Shown piece by piece: positions 7,878 through 14,497 of a stretch of 14,497 bases of DNA (positions are counted from its first letter, which is position 1; each line of letters starts with the position of its first letter). The DNA is from Candidatus Zipacnadia bacterium. GTDB lineage: Bacteria; Armatimonadota; UBA5377; JALGUK01. Made by a program: the position numbers and the translations under genes. Location of the stretch: assembly GCA_029820875.1 (NCBI GenBank), contig JALGUK010000014.1:1-14497 (forward strand). Direction: 5' to 3'. Below the pieces are notes generated by a model that did not search any database, had not been told where the DNA came from, and saw only the letters and a list, made by a program, of their open reading frames with translations.

Positions 7878-8372
7878 TTGACTTCGACAACACCCATCTA
7901 CTTAGTTCTGCTCGTGGTCGCAAGCGGTATTCAGCAGGCGCTGCTGTCGCGCACCAATCCCCTCCATCTCGGCGGGCAACCCGACCTAATCGCAGTTGTT
8001 GTCATTGCGGTCGCTCTGGCGCGAGGCGATTCGGAGGGAGCGATTATGGGGTTCGCCGGCGGCTTTCTGCGAGGCTCGATTGAGGCGACAAGCCTGGGCA
8101 CTTACCTGCTGACCTGGACGTCGGCCGGCTTCGGTGCGGGTTTTCTGCAACGCTACGTCTTCGTAAAGCGAACGACCGTCGGCGCCCTGGTGATTGCAGT
8201 CGCCACGCTGTTTATGGGCCTCGCCTTCTTTATTCTCTCCCCTCCTCACCCACCCAGCCCATACCTGCACACTCTTCTCCCAAGCGCCCTGTGGAACGGC
8301 CTTTTGGCCATCCCCGTGATGCCAATCGTCCTGGCCATTGACCACCGCTTCCCCCAACGCACCGAGATGTAA
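7878..8372 (+). CDS. mreD: Rod shape-determining protein MreD
   Basis: 164 residues, usual for MreD, a small polytopic inner-membrane protein of the cell-wall elongation complex that partners MreC. About five hydrophobic segments are visible (roughly 6-23, 35-49, 53-65, 75-91 and 100-120, with another at 137-154). The family landmark is PDLIAVVVIAVALARG at 35-50 followed by a Gly-rich GFAGGFLRG at 58-66. At the position where many MreD proteins have an Asp after GFxxGxxx, this one has Arg65. The start is TTG, supported by TGAGGAG at 7864-7870, seven bases upstream; no nearby ATG fits. The gene ends 6 bp from a convergent MFS gene. The mrdA (PBP2) and rodA genes that commonly follow mreD are therefore absent from this locus. 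Confidence 0.88.
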   Translation: MTSTTPIYLVLLVVASGIQQALLSRTNPLHLGGQPDLIAVVVIAVALARGDSEGAIMGFAGGFLRGSIEATSLGTYLLTWTSAGFGAGFLQRYVFVKRTTVGALVIAVATLFMGLAFFILSPPHPPSPYLHTLLPSALWNGLLAIPVMPIVLAIDHRFPQRTEM

Positions 8373-8386
8373 CCCCGATTACGGGG
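8373..8386. terminator. Small hairpin between convergent mreD and MFS genes
   Basis: CCCCG (8373-8377), loop ATTA, CGGGG (8382-8386). The stem begins immediately after the mreD stop codon, and the loop and first stem base contain the MFS stop codon on the other strand. With only five base pairs and no T-tract on either side, it could at most be a weak bidirectional terminator or RNA 3'-end stabiliser. Confidence 0.3.
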
Positions 8387-9587
8387 ATGAGAGGTTTCTG
8401 GGCACCCGGCTTGCAGCGCCCAACGTCATCAGCCCCACACAGGCGGCCCCAATGAAGACCCACGGGTAACCGTACTTCGCCCATATCAATCCGCCCAACG
8501 ACGGAAGTGACATGGAAACCGCGTGATCAATGGACACGTTAAGTGACAGCGTCGCCGTCACATCGTCCTCGTTCTGAGCGATTTTGCGAAGGTAAGTGGT
8601 TCGCGCCATGCCGACCGCAAAAAGGAGTTGGTCGAGGACAAAACACCCATAAAGCACCCGGACCGCCCACGGGCCGGGCAGAACCGACTCAGCAAAACCG
8701 TAGCCGAGGCATATTCCGACCAGCAGGACGGCATCCGCCATCAGCACCACCCGTTCGCCGAACCGGTCTACAACGCGCCCAAGCCGAGGATTGAAAAACA
8801 CCCCGAGTGTCGAGGAGGTGATCCAGAGCTTGGCGATAGTGGATGCCGGCTGATGAAAGACCTTCACCAATACCCACGGGCCGAAAGTTATAAACACCTG
8901 CTTGCGAGCGCCGAACAGGAGTGAGAGGATGTACAAAAGCCCGTAACGCCGTCTGAAAACGAACTTCGGCCTGCGTTGGGACATACCCGTCGCTGTATGC
9001 ATCCGCAAGAAGACGACACTCGCCAGCATAACCAGCCCGGCGGCAACCCAAAACAGCGGCTCGTAGCCCACCGAAAAGTACTCCATCCCCAGCCAGACGA
9101 ATGAAGCACCGATGACAATGGCCGCTGTGCCAAACCCGGCCACCTGCCCCAGGCGAGCACCTTGCCGGCCTTGATGGGCCAACGACAGGCCCAACGTCTG
9201 CCTGAGGGGCATCATGAGATGGTCGCCTGCGCTCCATAGGATTATTGACGCGATCATCAGCGGCCACTTGGACCCGACCGTCGCAAGCCCCACCATCCCT
9301 ACGCAAGCGGTCAGTGCGGCAACCGCGGCCATTCGAGTCTCCGGCAAGAAAAAAAGGGCTCCCGCGAGCACGGCGACAAGGAAACCGGGGAGTTCCCGCG
9401 GAAACTCCAAATGTCCTCGCGCGTCAGCGCTCAGGTCGAAGGTATCCTGCAGGAAGTTGTTGAATGTAGTCTGATAGATTCCGCCCGCAGCGCCGAGAAG
9501 GACAATTGCAACGAGAAACATCAGGAGCTGTGGATTGGCGTTGCGCAAGCGTCGGGAAAAGCGTTCGAGCATTCGCGTCGGCTCCAT
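8379..9587 (-). CDS. Major facilitator superfamily transporter
   Basis: 402 residues with 10-12 predicted membrane helices in two halves split by a basic loop at about 195-214 (MSQRRPKFVFRRRYG), the usual MFS layout. The inter-helix motif RLGRVVDRFGERVV at 268-281 in the second half corresponds to the MFS GxLaDrxGrr signature. Other conserved-looking stretches are FPRELPGF at 62-69 and ARTTYLRKI at 328-336. Substrate is not predictable. The longest frame starts at ATG 9587 but lacks a ribosome binding site. The ATG at 9572 (residue 6) has GGAG at a spacing of nine bases, so the real start may be 9572. The gene is convergent with mreD and has its own promoter at 9612-9640, so it is probably a single-gene transcription unit unrelated to the cell-shape genes. 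Confidence 0.88.
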   Translation of the reverse strand: MEPTRMLERFSRRLRNANPQLLMFLVAIVLLGAAGGIYQTTFNNFLQDTFDLSADARGHLEFPRELPGFLVAVLAGALFFLPETRMAAVAALTACVGMVGLATVGSKWPLMIASIILWSAGDHLMMPLRQTLGLSLAHQGRQGARLGQVAGFGTAAIVIGASFVWLGMEYFSVGYEPLFWVAAGLVMLASVVFLRMHTATGMSQRRPKFVFRRRYGLLYILSLLFGARKQVFITFGPWVLVKVFHQPASTIAKLWITSSTLGVFFNPRLGRVVDRFGERVVLMADAVLLVGICLGYGFAESVLPGPWAVRVLYGCFVLDQLLFAVGMARTTYLRKIAQNEDDVTATLSLNVSIDHAVSMSLPSLGGLIWAKYGYPWVFIGAACVGLMTLGAASRVPRNLSSP

Positions 9588-9611
9588 ATGGTTAGAAACA
9601 AGGGACGGTGC

Positions 9612-9640
9612 AGTCTATCATTGAGACGCCGTCAAGTCAA
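9612..9640 (-). promoter_or_regulatory. Sigma70-like promoter for the MFS gene
   Basis: Read on the minus strand, TTGACT (9640-9635) and TAGACT (9617-9612) are separated by 17 bp. Transcription would start near 9605, giving a leader of about 18 nt to ATG 9587 or about 33 nt to ATG 9572. The longer leader leaves room for the GGAG that precedes the second ATG. Motif evidence only. Confidence 0.5.
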
Positions 9641-9672
9641 TGCTCGGCAAAAGGCTGCAAGTCATCGCCGAA

Positions 9673-9701
9673 TGCACCGTAAGTATTCGGTAAAATATAT
9701 T
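9673..9701 (+). promoter_or_regulatory. Weak candidate promoter upstream of the HEAT-repeat operon
   Basis: TATATT (9696-9701, 5/6 to the -10 consensus) lies in the most AT-rich patch of the 9588-9860 intergenic region. The element 17 bp upstream, TGCACC (9673-9678), is a poor -35 (3/6). If used, it gives a leader of about 150 nt before the HEAT gene at 9861. No other plus-strand promoter was evident in the gap between the divergent MFS and HEAT genes. Confidence 0.3.
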
Positions 9702-9860
9702 CACACGATTCTCGAACTTTACAAAGGGCTTTTTGCGCCGGTTGAGGAACTCTCCGTCATCGGGGTTGCAGCGGCGCTGTTGCTTGGACCATAGAAATCT
9801 TTGCGCTGACCACCCGAACAGGCCGCGAATACCCTCACAGCGCTGGAGGGCATGTACTGA

Positions 9861-12716
9861 ATGGCTGAAGAGGCAGAACCCAGAAGCCGTCTCGGGACGA
9901 TAATCACAGTTCTTATCATCCTCATCATCGGGGTTATCATCTGGCACCGCCGGACCGAGATGCACCGTTTGCTGCGCCTGATCGAAGTAGGCACACCGGA
10001 GCAGCAACTGCACGCCGTGCGGCGTTTCGTGGACAGGGAGACACTGGGAGATGCGATGGAGCAGGAAGTTGTGCCCAGATGGGCGCAACAGAACGTAGTA
10101 ACTGCTCTCGAGCGGATGACGGACCAGAAGGCTCTCCAGCAGATGATAGTAGCCAAGAGCCGACTGGATGCCCCGGTAGAGGAGCGGTGCAATTGTATCC
10201 TCACGCGCACAGGCCGGCGCGCAATCGGGGTATTGGTGGACTCGCTCAAAAACAAGGACGCAGCCATCCGGGGGGCGGCCATCGCTCCGTTGCAGCGAAT
10301 CGGCGAGCCGGTCGTTGAACCCGTTCTGGAGCTTGCCGACGCCTGGGATCAGTATGTGCGGGACGCCGTTCGCGATGTCCTCGCCGTGGTCGGCGAGCCG
10401 GCAACCCCCGCCCTAATGAAGATAGTCTACCAGTACGAGCCCCCGCCCGGCATACGCCCGGCAAAACACTTGCGCCGGCAGGGTACAGCGGTCGCCACGT
10501 TGGAAAAGATGAAGGCTCCGGCGATTCATGCACTCGTCGAGGGACTGAAAAATCCCCATCCCGAGGTCCGCGGCTCCATCGTGACCATGTTGGGGCACAT
10601 CGCAGACCAAAGCGTTGCCGTTCCATTGGCGCCTGCCGATGCCGAACGTGTAATCCAGCCCATTCTTACGGCCCTGCGCGACCCGGCGTGGACGGTCAGG
10701 CGTAAAGCCGCTGAGGCCCTCGGGCCTGTGTTTGCCAAGACCGTGGCCGCACCCACCCCTGCCGGCAACAATCCTCTGATTGAATACCTCGGCACCTCCG
10801 CCGTGCCAGACCAGGTCACCACGCGGCTGATTCAGAGCCTCGATGACCCGCGCCCCGACGTCAAGGCAGCGGCTGCCCAATCGCTTGGCCTTATTGGTGA
10901 CGCCAGGGCCGCTCAGCCGCTGGTACGTACGCTCATGGAAAAGCCCCAGGGCGCGTGGAAGGAACTCGAACTGGCTCTGCAGCGTATCGGTACGCCGGCA
11001 GTAGCAGCAGTATCGAGGGCTCTGACCAGCAACAATGCCGATGTTCGCGTCGTCGCGACGAATGTCCTGGCTGACATTGGCGACCCCTCGACCGTGGAGC
11101 CGCTCGCTCGTGCTCTGGGAGACACGAATCCGGAAGTGCGGCGGCGGGCAGCCGAAGCCCTCAAAACCACCGCCGATGCGCGCGCCATACCCAGCCTGAT
11201 ACGTGCGCTGCAGGACAAGGACTGGCATGTATATGTGGCTGCCCGGGATGCGTTGGTCCACGTTGGGCCACCGGCGGTGCCGGCTTTGGTCAAAGTTTTC
11301 GGGACGGCCGGGACAAGGGACGAACGAGTAGCACTGATGGCACAACAGGCGCTGACGCGTATCGGCGAGCCGGCCATCAAGCCGCTGATTGAAGAGTTGG
11401 CTTCTCCGGACACCAGGTCCCGCGAATGGGCGGCTATCGCACTCGGGCAGATTGGGGAGCCTGCCAGGGATGACTTGTTGCGCGTTCTGTCCAGCAGCCA
11501 ATTTGCACCGGCCCGCGCTTTCGCGGCTGACGCCCTGGGACGCTCCGGAACCCGCGCCGCGGTGCCGACCCTGAAGGCCGCCGCCAAGGATCCAAACCCA
11601 CAAGTTCGCAAGGCTGTCGTGGATGCGTTGGAGGCCATTCGCGACGAGCGGGGCGCGGATACTCTCGCGGAGGCACTGCGCGATCCCGACCCGAACGTCC
11701 AACACGCAGCGATGCTGGCGCTGCGCGGTTGGCCGACCGCTACGGCAGCGGATATACTGGCTAAAATGCTCGAGGATCCGAAGCCGACGGTTCGATACCT
11801 CGCCGCCATCGCTCTGATGGGCAAGGGCGGGCTCGTCGAATTGGTCGCCCGCGGTACAAGCGCCACCGGTATGGTCAGCCTCGAGGGCACCGACACGCTC
11901 GCGGAGGCGACGAGCAAGTGGCTATCCCTCTCCGGTGCCGAGAAGGCGTCCATGGTGGCGACAATGGTTAGCAAAATCGAAACGATGAAGGACCTCCCGG
12001 GCTACCAGGCGTCGGAGGAGGTCCAGCAGCTATGGAATGCCCTCAATGCCGCGAAACGGAACCCGACGGAGGCCAATCTCACGGCTGTGGACGAGGCGGC
12101 GAAACAGGTTCAGAAGCTGCCGGCGTTGCGCAAGCACAGCGCCGTGAAAGTGCTCTGTGAGGCTGTCAAGGACCCATCCCAGAGCACGGAGGTCCGCCGC
12201 TATGCGGCTATCGCACTCGGAATCAGCGCTGACCCGAGTGCGGCATCCACGCTGGCAACCCTGATTACAGACCGTCAATATACCGAAATTGCGGCGGTTG
12301 CCCTCTCTCGCATGGCCGAGGCCGGTTTGCCCACCCTAATCAAGCTCCTCTCCAGCCAGGATGAATATGTTCGGCTGTGGGCGGCCGCTGCACTCGCTGA
12401 TATCGGGAATCCCGCGGTCAAGGCGCTCGGGGGCGTGCTCAGGGGGAATGACCCCACCGCTGCGACGGCGGCGCTGGGCGCACTAAGCGCCATCGGCGCG
12501 CCCGCCATAAACGAGATGCTGATTGTGATGGGCGGCAAGAATCAGGTGGCTTCGGACCGTGCAGCGGTCGCATTGGCCATCATCGGCGACCCTGAAGGTC
12601 TGCGAGTGCTCAAAGCTCGAAAGATTACGCCCGACAAAGCGCTGTATGACGCCGTCCAGAAGACTGTTAAGGAAATCCGGACAAGGCAGGTCAAAGCCGC
12701 TGAGATGCGTCTTTAG
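9861..12716 (+). CDS. Membrane-anchored HEAT-repeat protein (951 residues)
   Basis: One membrane segment at residues 12-28 (ITVLIILIIGVIIW core) is followed by a long alpha-solenoid of PBS-lyase-type HEAT repeats. Typical units end in a phrase such as IGEPAV or IGDPS and contain DPxPxVRxxAAxAL. They are recognisable from about 118 to 655 and again from about 760 to 912, some fifteen or more repeats. Residues about 662-758 break the pattern with a helical, Lys/Glu/Ala-rich stretch. Such solenoids bind proteins; no catalytic motif is visible. Basic residues flank the anchor on both sides (RSR before, HRR after), so the side of the membrane is unclear. GGAGGG at 9845-9850, ten bases before the ATG, supports the start. 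It is first in a row of three HEAT genes, with the next beginning 21 bp downstream. A specific function cannot be assigned. Confidence 0.88.
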   Translation: MAEEAEPRSRLGTIITVLIILIIGVIIWHRRTEMHRLLRLIEVGTPEQQLHAVRRFVDRETLGDAMEQEVVPRWAQQNVVTALERMTDQKALQQMIVAKSRLDAPVEERCNCILTRTGRRAIGVLVDSLKNKDAAIRGAAIAPLQRIGEPVVEPVLELADAWDQYVRDAVRDVLAVVGEPATPALMKIVYQYEPPPGIRPAKHLRRQGTAVATLEKMKAPAIHALVEGLKNPHPEVRGSIVTMLGHIADQSVAVPLAPADAERVIQPILTALRDPAWTVRRKAAEALGPVFAKTVAAPTPAGNNPLIEYLGTSAVPDQVTTRLIQSLDDPRPDVKAAAAQSLGLIGDARAAQPLVRTLMEKPQGAWKELELALQRIGTPAVAAVSRALTSNNADVRVVATNVLADIGDPSTVEPLARALGDTNPEVRRRAAEALKTTADARAIPSLIRALQDKDWHVYVAARDALVHVGPPAVPALVKVFGTAGTRDERVALMAQQALTRIGEPAIKPLIEELASPDTRSREWAAIALGQIGEPARDDLLRVLSSSQFAPARAFAADALGRSGTRAAVPTLKAAAKDPNPQVRKAVVDALEAIRDERGADTLAEALRDPDPNVQHAAMLALRGWPTATAADILAKMLEDPKPTVRYLAAIALMGKGGLVELVARGTSATGMVSLEGTDTLAEATSKWLSLSGAEKASMVATMVSKIETMKDLPGYQASEEVQQLWNALNAAKRNPTEANLTAVDEAAKQVQKLPALRKHSAVKVLCEAVKDPSQSTEVRRYAAIALGISADPSAASTLATLITDRQYTEIAAVALSRMAEAGLPTLIKLLSSQDEYVRLWAAAALADIGNPAVKALGGVLRGNDPTAATAALGALSAIGAPAINEMLIVMGGKNQVASDRAAVALAIIGDPEGLRVLKARKITPDKALYDAVQKTVKEIRTRQVKAAEMRL

Positions 12717-12724
12717 AGCGTCGT

Positions 12725-12729
12725 GGGAG
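12725..12729 (+). promoter_or_regulatory. Ribosome binding site deciding the start of the second HEAT gene
   Basis: GGGAG lies eight bases before GTG 12738. The longest reading frame opens at GTG 12723, but that GTG lies against this motif and has no site of its own. The downstream GTG is therefore the better start, and it puts the basic KRKW stretch directly before the membrane segment. Confidence 0.6.
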
Positions 12730-12737
12730 TGACACAT

Positions 12738-13694
12738 GTGAAGCGTAAATGGCTTATCTGGGGCATTGTGATCCTGATAACCGCAATCGCGGTTCTGGCT
12801 CTGGCTCAGCGACAACGCGCCCTGCATACCGTCAAGTACCTCAAGGACCTCTCATCCGACAATTACGATGACGCAGCAGACGCGATGAAAGGCCTGGTCA
12901 CCCGCGGTGGGAAGGTCGTCACGCCCTTGTGCGACTCGCTGACCAACCCGCAGGACGCGAGGCTCCGTTGGCGGGCCGCGGAGGTTCTCGGTCAGATAGG
13001 TGACAGGCGCGCAGTTGAGCCGCTGATACAGGCAACAAAGGACCAGGACCCCGATGTTCGAGCCGCAGCCGCAAGGGCGCTGGGCAATATCCGAGATCCG
13101 AAAGCAGTTGAGCCGCTGACTGCAGCTCTCGAAGACGAGGAGCCCCCGGTTCAAATCGCCGCTGCTCTCGCACTGGGTGAGTTGGGCGACGCTGGCACCG
13201 TGACGCCGCTGATTGCCCTCTTCCAGCGCAGCACGCCGGAGGCGGTCGCACAAGCCGAGGCGGCTAAGGCTGAGCAGACATCCGCAGAGGGCCAGGAAGC
13301 CGAACAAGCCGCCGCGAGCGAGGAAGAGGAAGGTCCACCCCCCGACACGAGATTCGAAGTGCGGGAAGCGGTGGTACGGACGTTGGGACGACTGGCGGGG
13401 AAGTCGCCTGAGGCTCTCCACACCGTCGAAGCGGCTCTGGACGATCCCCATGAAACGGTCCGCACCGCCGCTTGCGAAGCATTGGGCAACCTGGACAACA
13501 AGGAGACAGTGCCGCTACTGGTCGAGAGACTGAACGATATGAGCGCCGGTGTTGCAATGGCCGCTGCATGGGCATTGGGGCAAATCGGCGACTCCTCTGC
13601 AAGAGAAGCGCTCGAGAAAGCAGCCAAACCCGACAGGGCTTATTGGGTGCGTATGGCAGCGAACGATGCTCTCAAGCGAATGAAGGGGGACTAA
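12738..13694 (+). CDS. Membrane-anchored HEAT-repeat protein (about 318 residues)
   Basis: Counting from GTG 12738, residues 1-5 are basic (KRKW), 6-22 form one membrane segment (WGIVILITAIAVLAL core), and HEAT repeats follow at about 40-160 and 205-315. Repeats carry the ERV-like phrases DPDVRAAAARALG and DPHETVRTAACEALG. Between the two blocks, residues about 166-204 are Ala/Glu/Gln-rich and end in acidic EEEEG, probably a flexible or helical linker inserted into the solenoid. No catalytic residues are seen; a protein-binding scaffold is the likely role. It sits 21 bp after the 951-residue HEAT gene and 6 bp before the HEAT lipoprotein, so the three look co-transcribed. GTG 12723 would add five residues and is less likely because it lacks a ribosome binding site. 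Confidence 0.86.
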   Translation: MKRKWLIWGIVILITAIAVLALAQRQRALHTVKYLKDLSSDNYDDAADAMKGLVTRGGKVVTPLCDSLTNPQDARLRWRAAEVLGQIGDRRAVEPLIQATKDQDPDVRAAAARALGNIRDPKAVEPLTAALEDEEPPVQIAAALALGELGDAGTVTPLIALFQRSTPEAVAQAEAAKAEQTSAEGQEAEQAAASEEEEGPPPDTRFEVREAVVRTLGRLAGKSPEALHTVEAALDDPHETVRTAACEALGNLDNKETVPLLVERLNDMSAGVAMAAAWALGQIGDSSAREALEKAAKPDRAYWVRMAANDALKRMKGD

Positions 13695-13700
13695 AGCCCA

Positions 13701-14258
13701 GTGACACGCAGGCCCTTATTTCAAATTCTATCGGTTGTCGCCGCTGTCTTATGCGCCTTGACCGTTCTGGCCCTGAGCGGTTGCGCCGAGGACCCCTTCG
13801 ATCGCCTCTCAGACCAACTTGGAGGCCGCAATATCGAGTCCCGCCTGGCGGCCATCCAGGAACTAAAGCTCCTGCGCGATGAACGCGCGATTGACTTGCT
13901 CGTTCATGCTCTTGAGGACCCCGATGTGATTAACGAGGCGGCCGAAGCGTTGGTCTACAAGGGTATCAAGACGAAGACCCCCAAAAAGGACGACCCCGTT
14001 ATCGAAGCCGTCACACGCGAGATGAAAGCCACCCATCTTGAGCCGTACACACGCGCTAAGGCGGCATGGATTCTTGGTCAGATCGGGGACCGCGAGGCCA
14101 TTCCCGCCCTCAAGGCCGCCGCGGTAGACGCCAATGCGCTGGTCAAGGCTCGGGCTATGGATTCCCTGAAGCAACTTGGATACTATGCAACGGCTCCGGT
14201 GCCGATGTATGTCATCAACCAGCCGCCCTATCCCACCGGCCGCTCGTGGCAAGCATAG
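13701..14258 (+). CDS. HEAT-repeat lipoprotein (185 residues)
   Basis: An N-terminal signal peptide with basic TRR, a hydrophobic core and the lipobox LSGC puts the lipidated cysteine at residue 28. The residue after the cysteine is Ala, which in enterobacteria would not retain the protein in the inner membrane. The mature part has short HEAT-like units at about 45-95 (RDERAIDLLVHALEDPD) and 120-165 (AAWILGQIGDREAIPAL), then a Pro/Tyr-rich tail (VINQPPYPTG). Start is GTG, with AAGGGGGA at 13683-13690 ten bases upstream, overlapping the end of the previous gene. It is the third HEAT protein in the row and the only one with lipid anchoring. It is probably an envelope-facing binding protein; partner unknown. 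Confidence 0.85.
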   Translation: MTRRPLFQILSVVAAVLCALTVLALSGCAEDPFDRLSDQLGGRNIESRLAAIQELKLLRDERAIDLLVHALEDPDVINEAAEALVYKGIKTKTPKKDDPVIEAVTREMKATHLEPYTRAKAAWILGQIGDREAIPALKAAAVDANALVKARAMDSLKQLGYYATAPVPMYVINQPPYPTGRSWQA

Positions 14259-14497
14259 CATCCGTGGAACTTTCATCAGACGGCATCGGATGGACGATGG
14301 CCGCACCGCTTGAAGTCCCTGTAAAAGTAGACCTCGGCTCCGAGGCCGCGCGCAAGGGCGAAGGGGTGAAACTTACCACCGACACCCCTCTTGTCGCCGC
14401 GGAGGAGTATACCTGGCTGCGCATCAACATCGTAGAGCTATGGGCGTCAGACAATCCCTCTGTTCACAGGAGCTTCCTGGTAAAGAAGGCGCCCAAG
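14246..14497 (+). CDS. Hypothetical protein, cut by right window edge
   Basis: An open frame of 84 codons runs from GTG 14246 to the window end without a stop. It overlaps the end of the HEAT lipoprotein gene by 13 bases; GTG 14264 is an alternative start with no overlap. Neither has a clear ribosome binding site. The visible sequence is beta-prone and mixed charge (VELSSDGIGW, PVKVDLGSEAARKG, YTWLRINIVELW), with no signal peptide or membrane segment at either candidate start. I do not recognise a family. Codon composition resembles the neighbours, so it is probably a real gene and the next member of the HEAT operon. Confidence 0.5.
   Translation, partial: MASIASVELSSDGIGWTMAAPLEVPVKVDLGSEAARKGEGVKLTTDTPLVAAEEYTWLRINIVELWASDNPSVHRSFLVKKAPK

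Noticed and set aside
9618..10088. Minus-strand ORF of 156 codons spanning the intergenic region upstream of the HEAT operon
   Set aside because: It covers the HEAT gene start and both candidate promoters and has no recognisable motif or ribosome binding site.
10413..11705. Minus-strand ORF of 430 codons antisense to the large HEAT gene (and a second one at 10913-11974)
   Set aside because: Repetitive GC-rich HEAT codons leave reverse frames open; the products show no domains, and two overlapping antisense frames cannot both be real.
1..14497. CRISPR array, tRNA or rRNA genes, transposase or prophage
   Set aside because: No regularly spaced direct repeats, no cloverleaf-like or rRNA sequence recognised, and no transposase, integrase or terminal inverted repeat seen on either strand.

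Overview
The window is an uninterrupted stretch of bacterial chromosome, moderately GC-rich (roughly 58-60% by eye). It holds nine recognisable protein genes, two of them cut by the window edges or nearly so, plus one unrecognised ORF cut at the right edge. No rRNA, tRNA, CRISPR array, insertion sequence or phage gene was seen. The gene content (mreC/mreD, a lipobox lipoprotein, large exported beta-propeller and HEAT-repeat proteins, an S55-type peptidase outside any sporulation context) suggests an uncultured, probably diderm lineage such as Planctomycetota, Acidobacteriota, Armatimonadota or Hydrogenedentota. That placement is inference; the sequence holds no marker that fixes the phylum.

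Layout. (1) 1-1792, minus strand: the N-terminal 597 residues of a fused membrane/spermidine-synthase-like protein, reading off the left edge. (2) A divergent intergenic region (1793-2023) with a good sigma70-like promoter for the plus-strand gene. (3) 2024-6163: a 1379-residue exported protein that joins a SpoIVB-like S55 peptidase domain, beta-rich domains, a charged linker, a seven-bladed beta-propeller and Ig-like C-terminal domains. (4) 6259-8372, plus strand: endonuclease III-like glycosylase, mreC and mreD, closely spaced and probably co-transcribed. (5) 8379-9587, minus strand: an MFS transporter convergent with mreD, only 6 bp away, with its own promoter. (6) 9861-14258, plus strand: three consecutive HEAT-repeat proteins (951, about 318 and 185 residues), each anchored differently (membrane segment, membrane segment, lipoprotein), followed by the start of an ORF of unknown function that overlaps the third.

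How the genes fit together. The unifying theme is the cell envelope: MreC/MreD organise cell-wall elongation, the S55-propeller protein is secreted, and the HEAT proteins are anchored scaffolds. The two most interesting items are the S55-propeller protein and the HEAT operon. In the first, the serine motif precedes the histidine motif, which is the reverse of B. subtilis SpoIVB and looks like a circular permutation. The second is a set of neighbouring paralogues with different anchors that could form one assembly. Neither has an assignable biochemical role from sequence alone.
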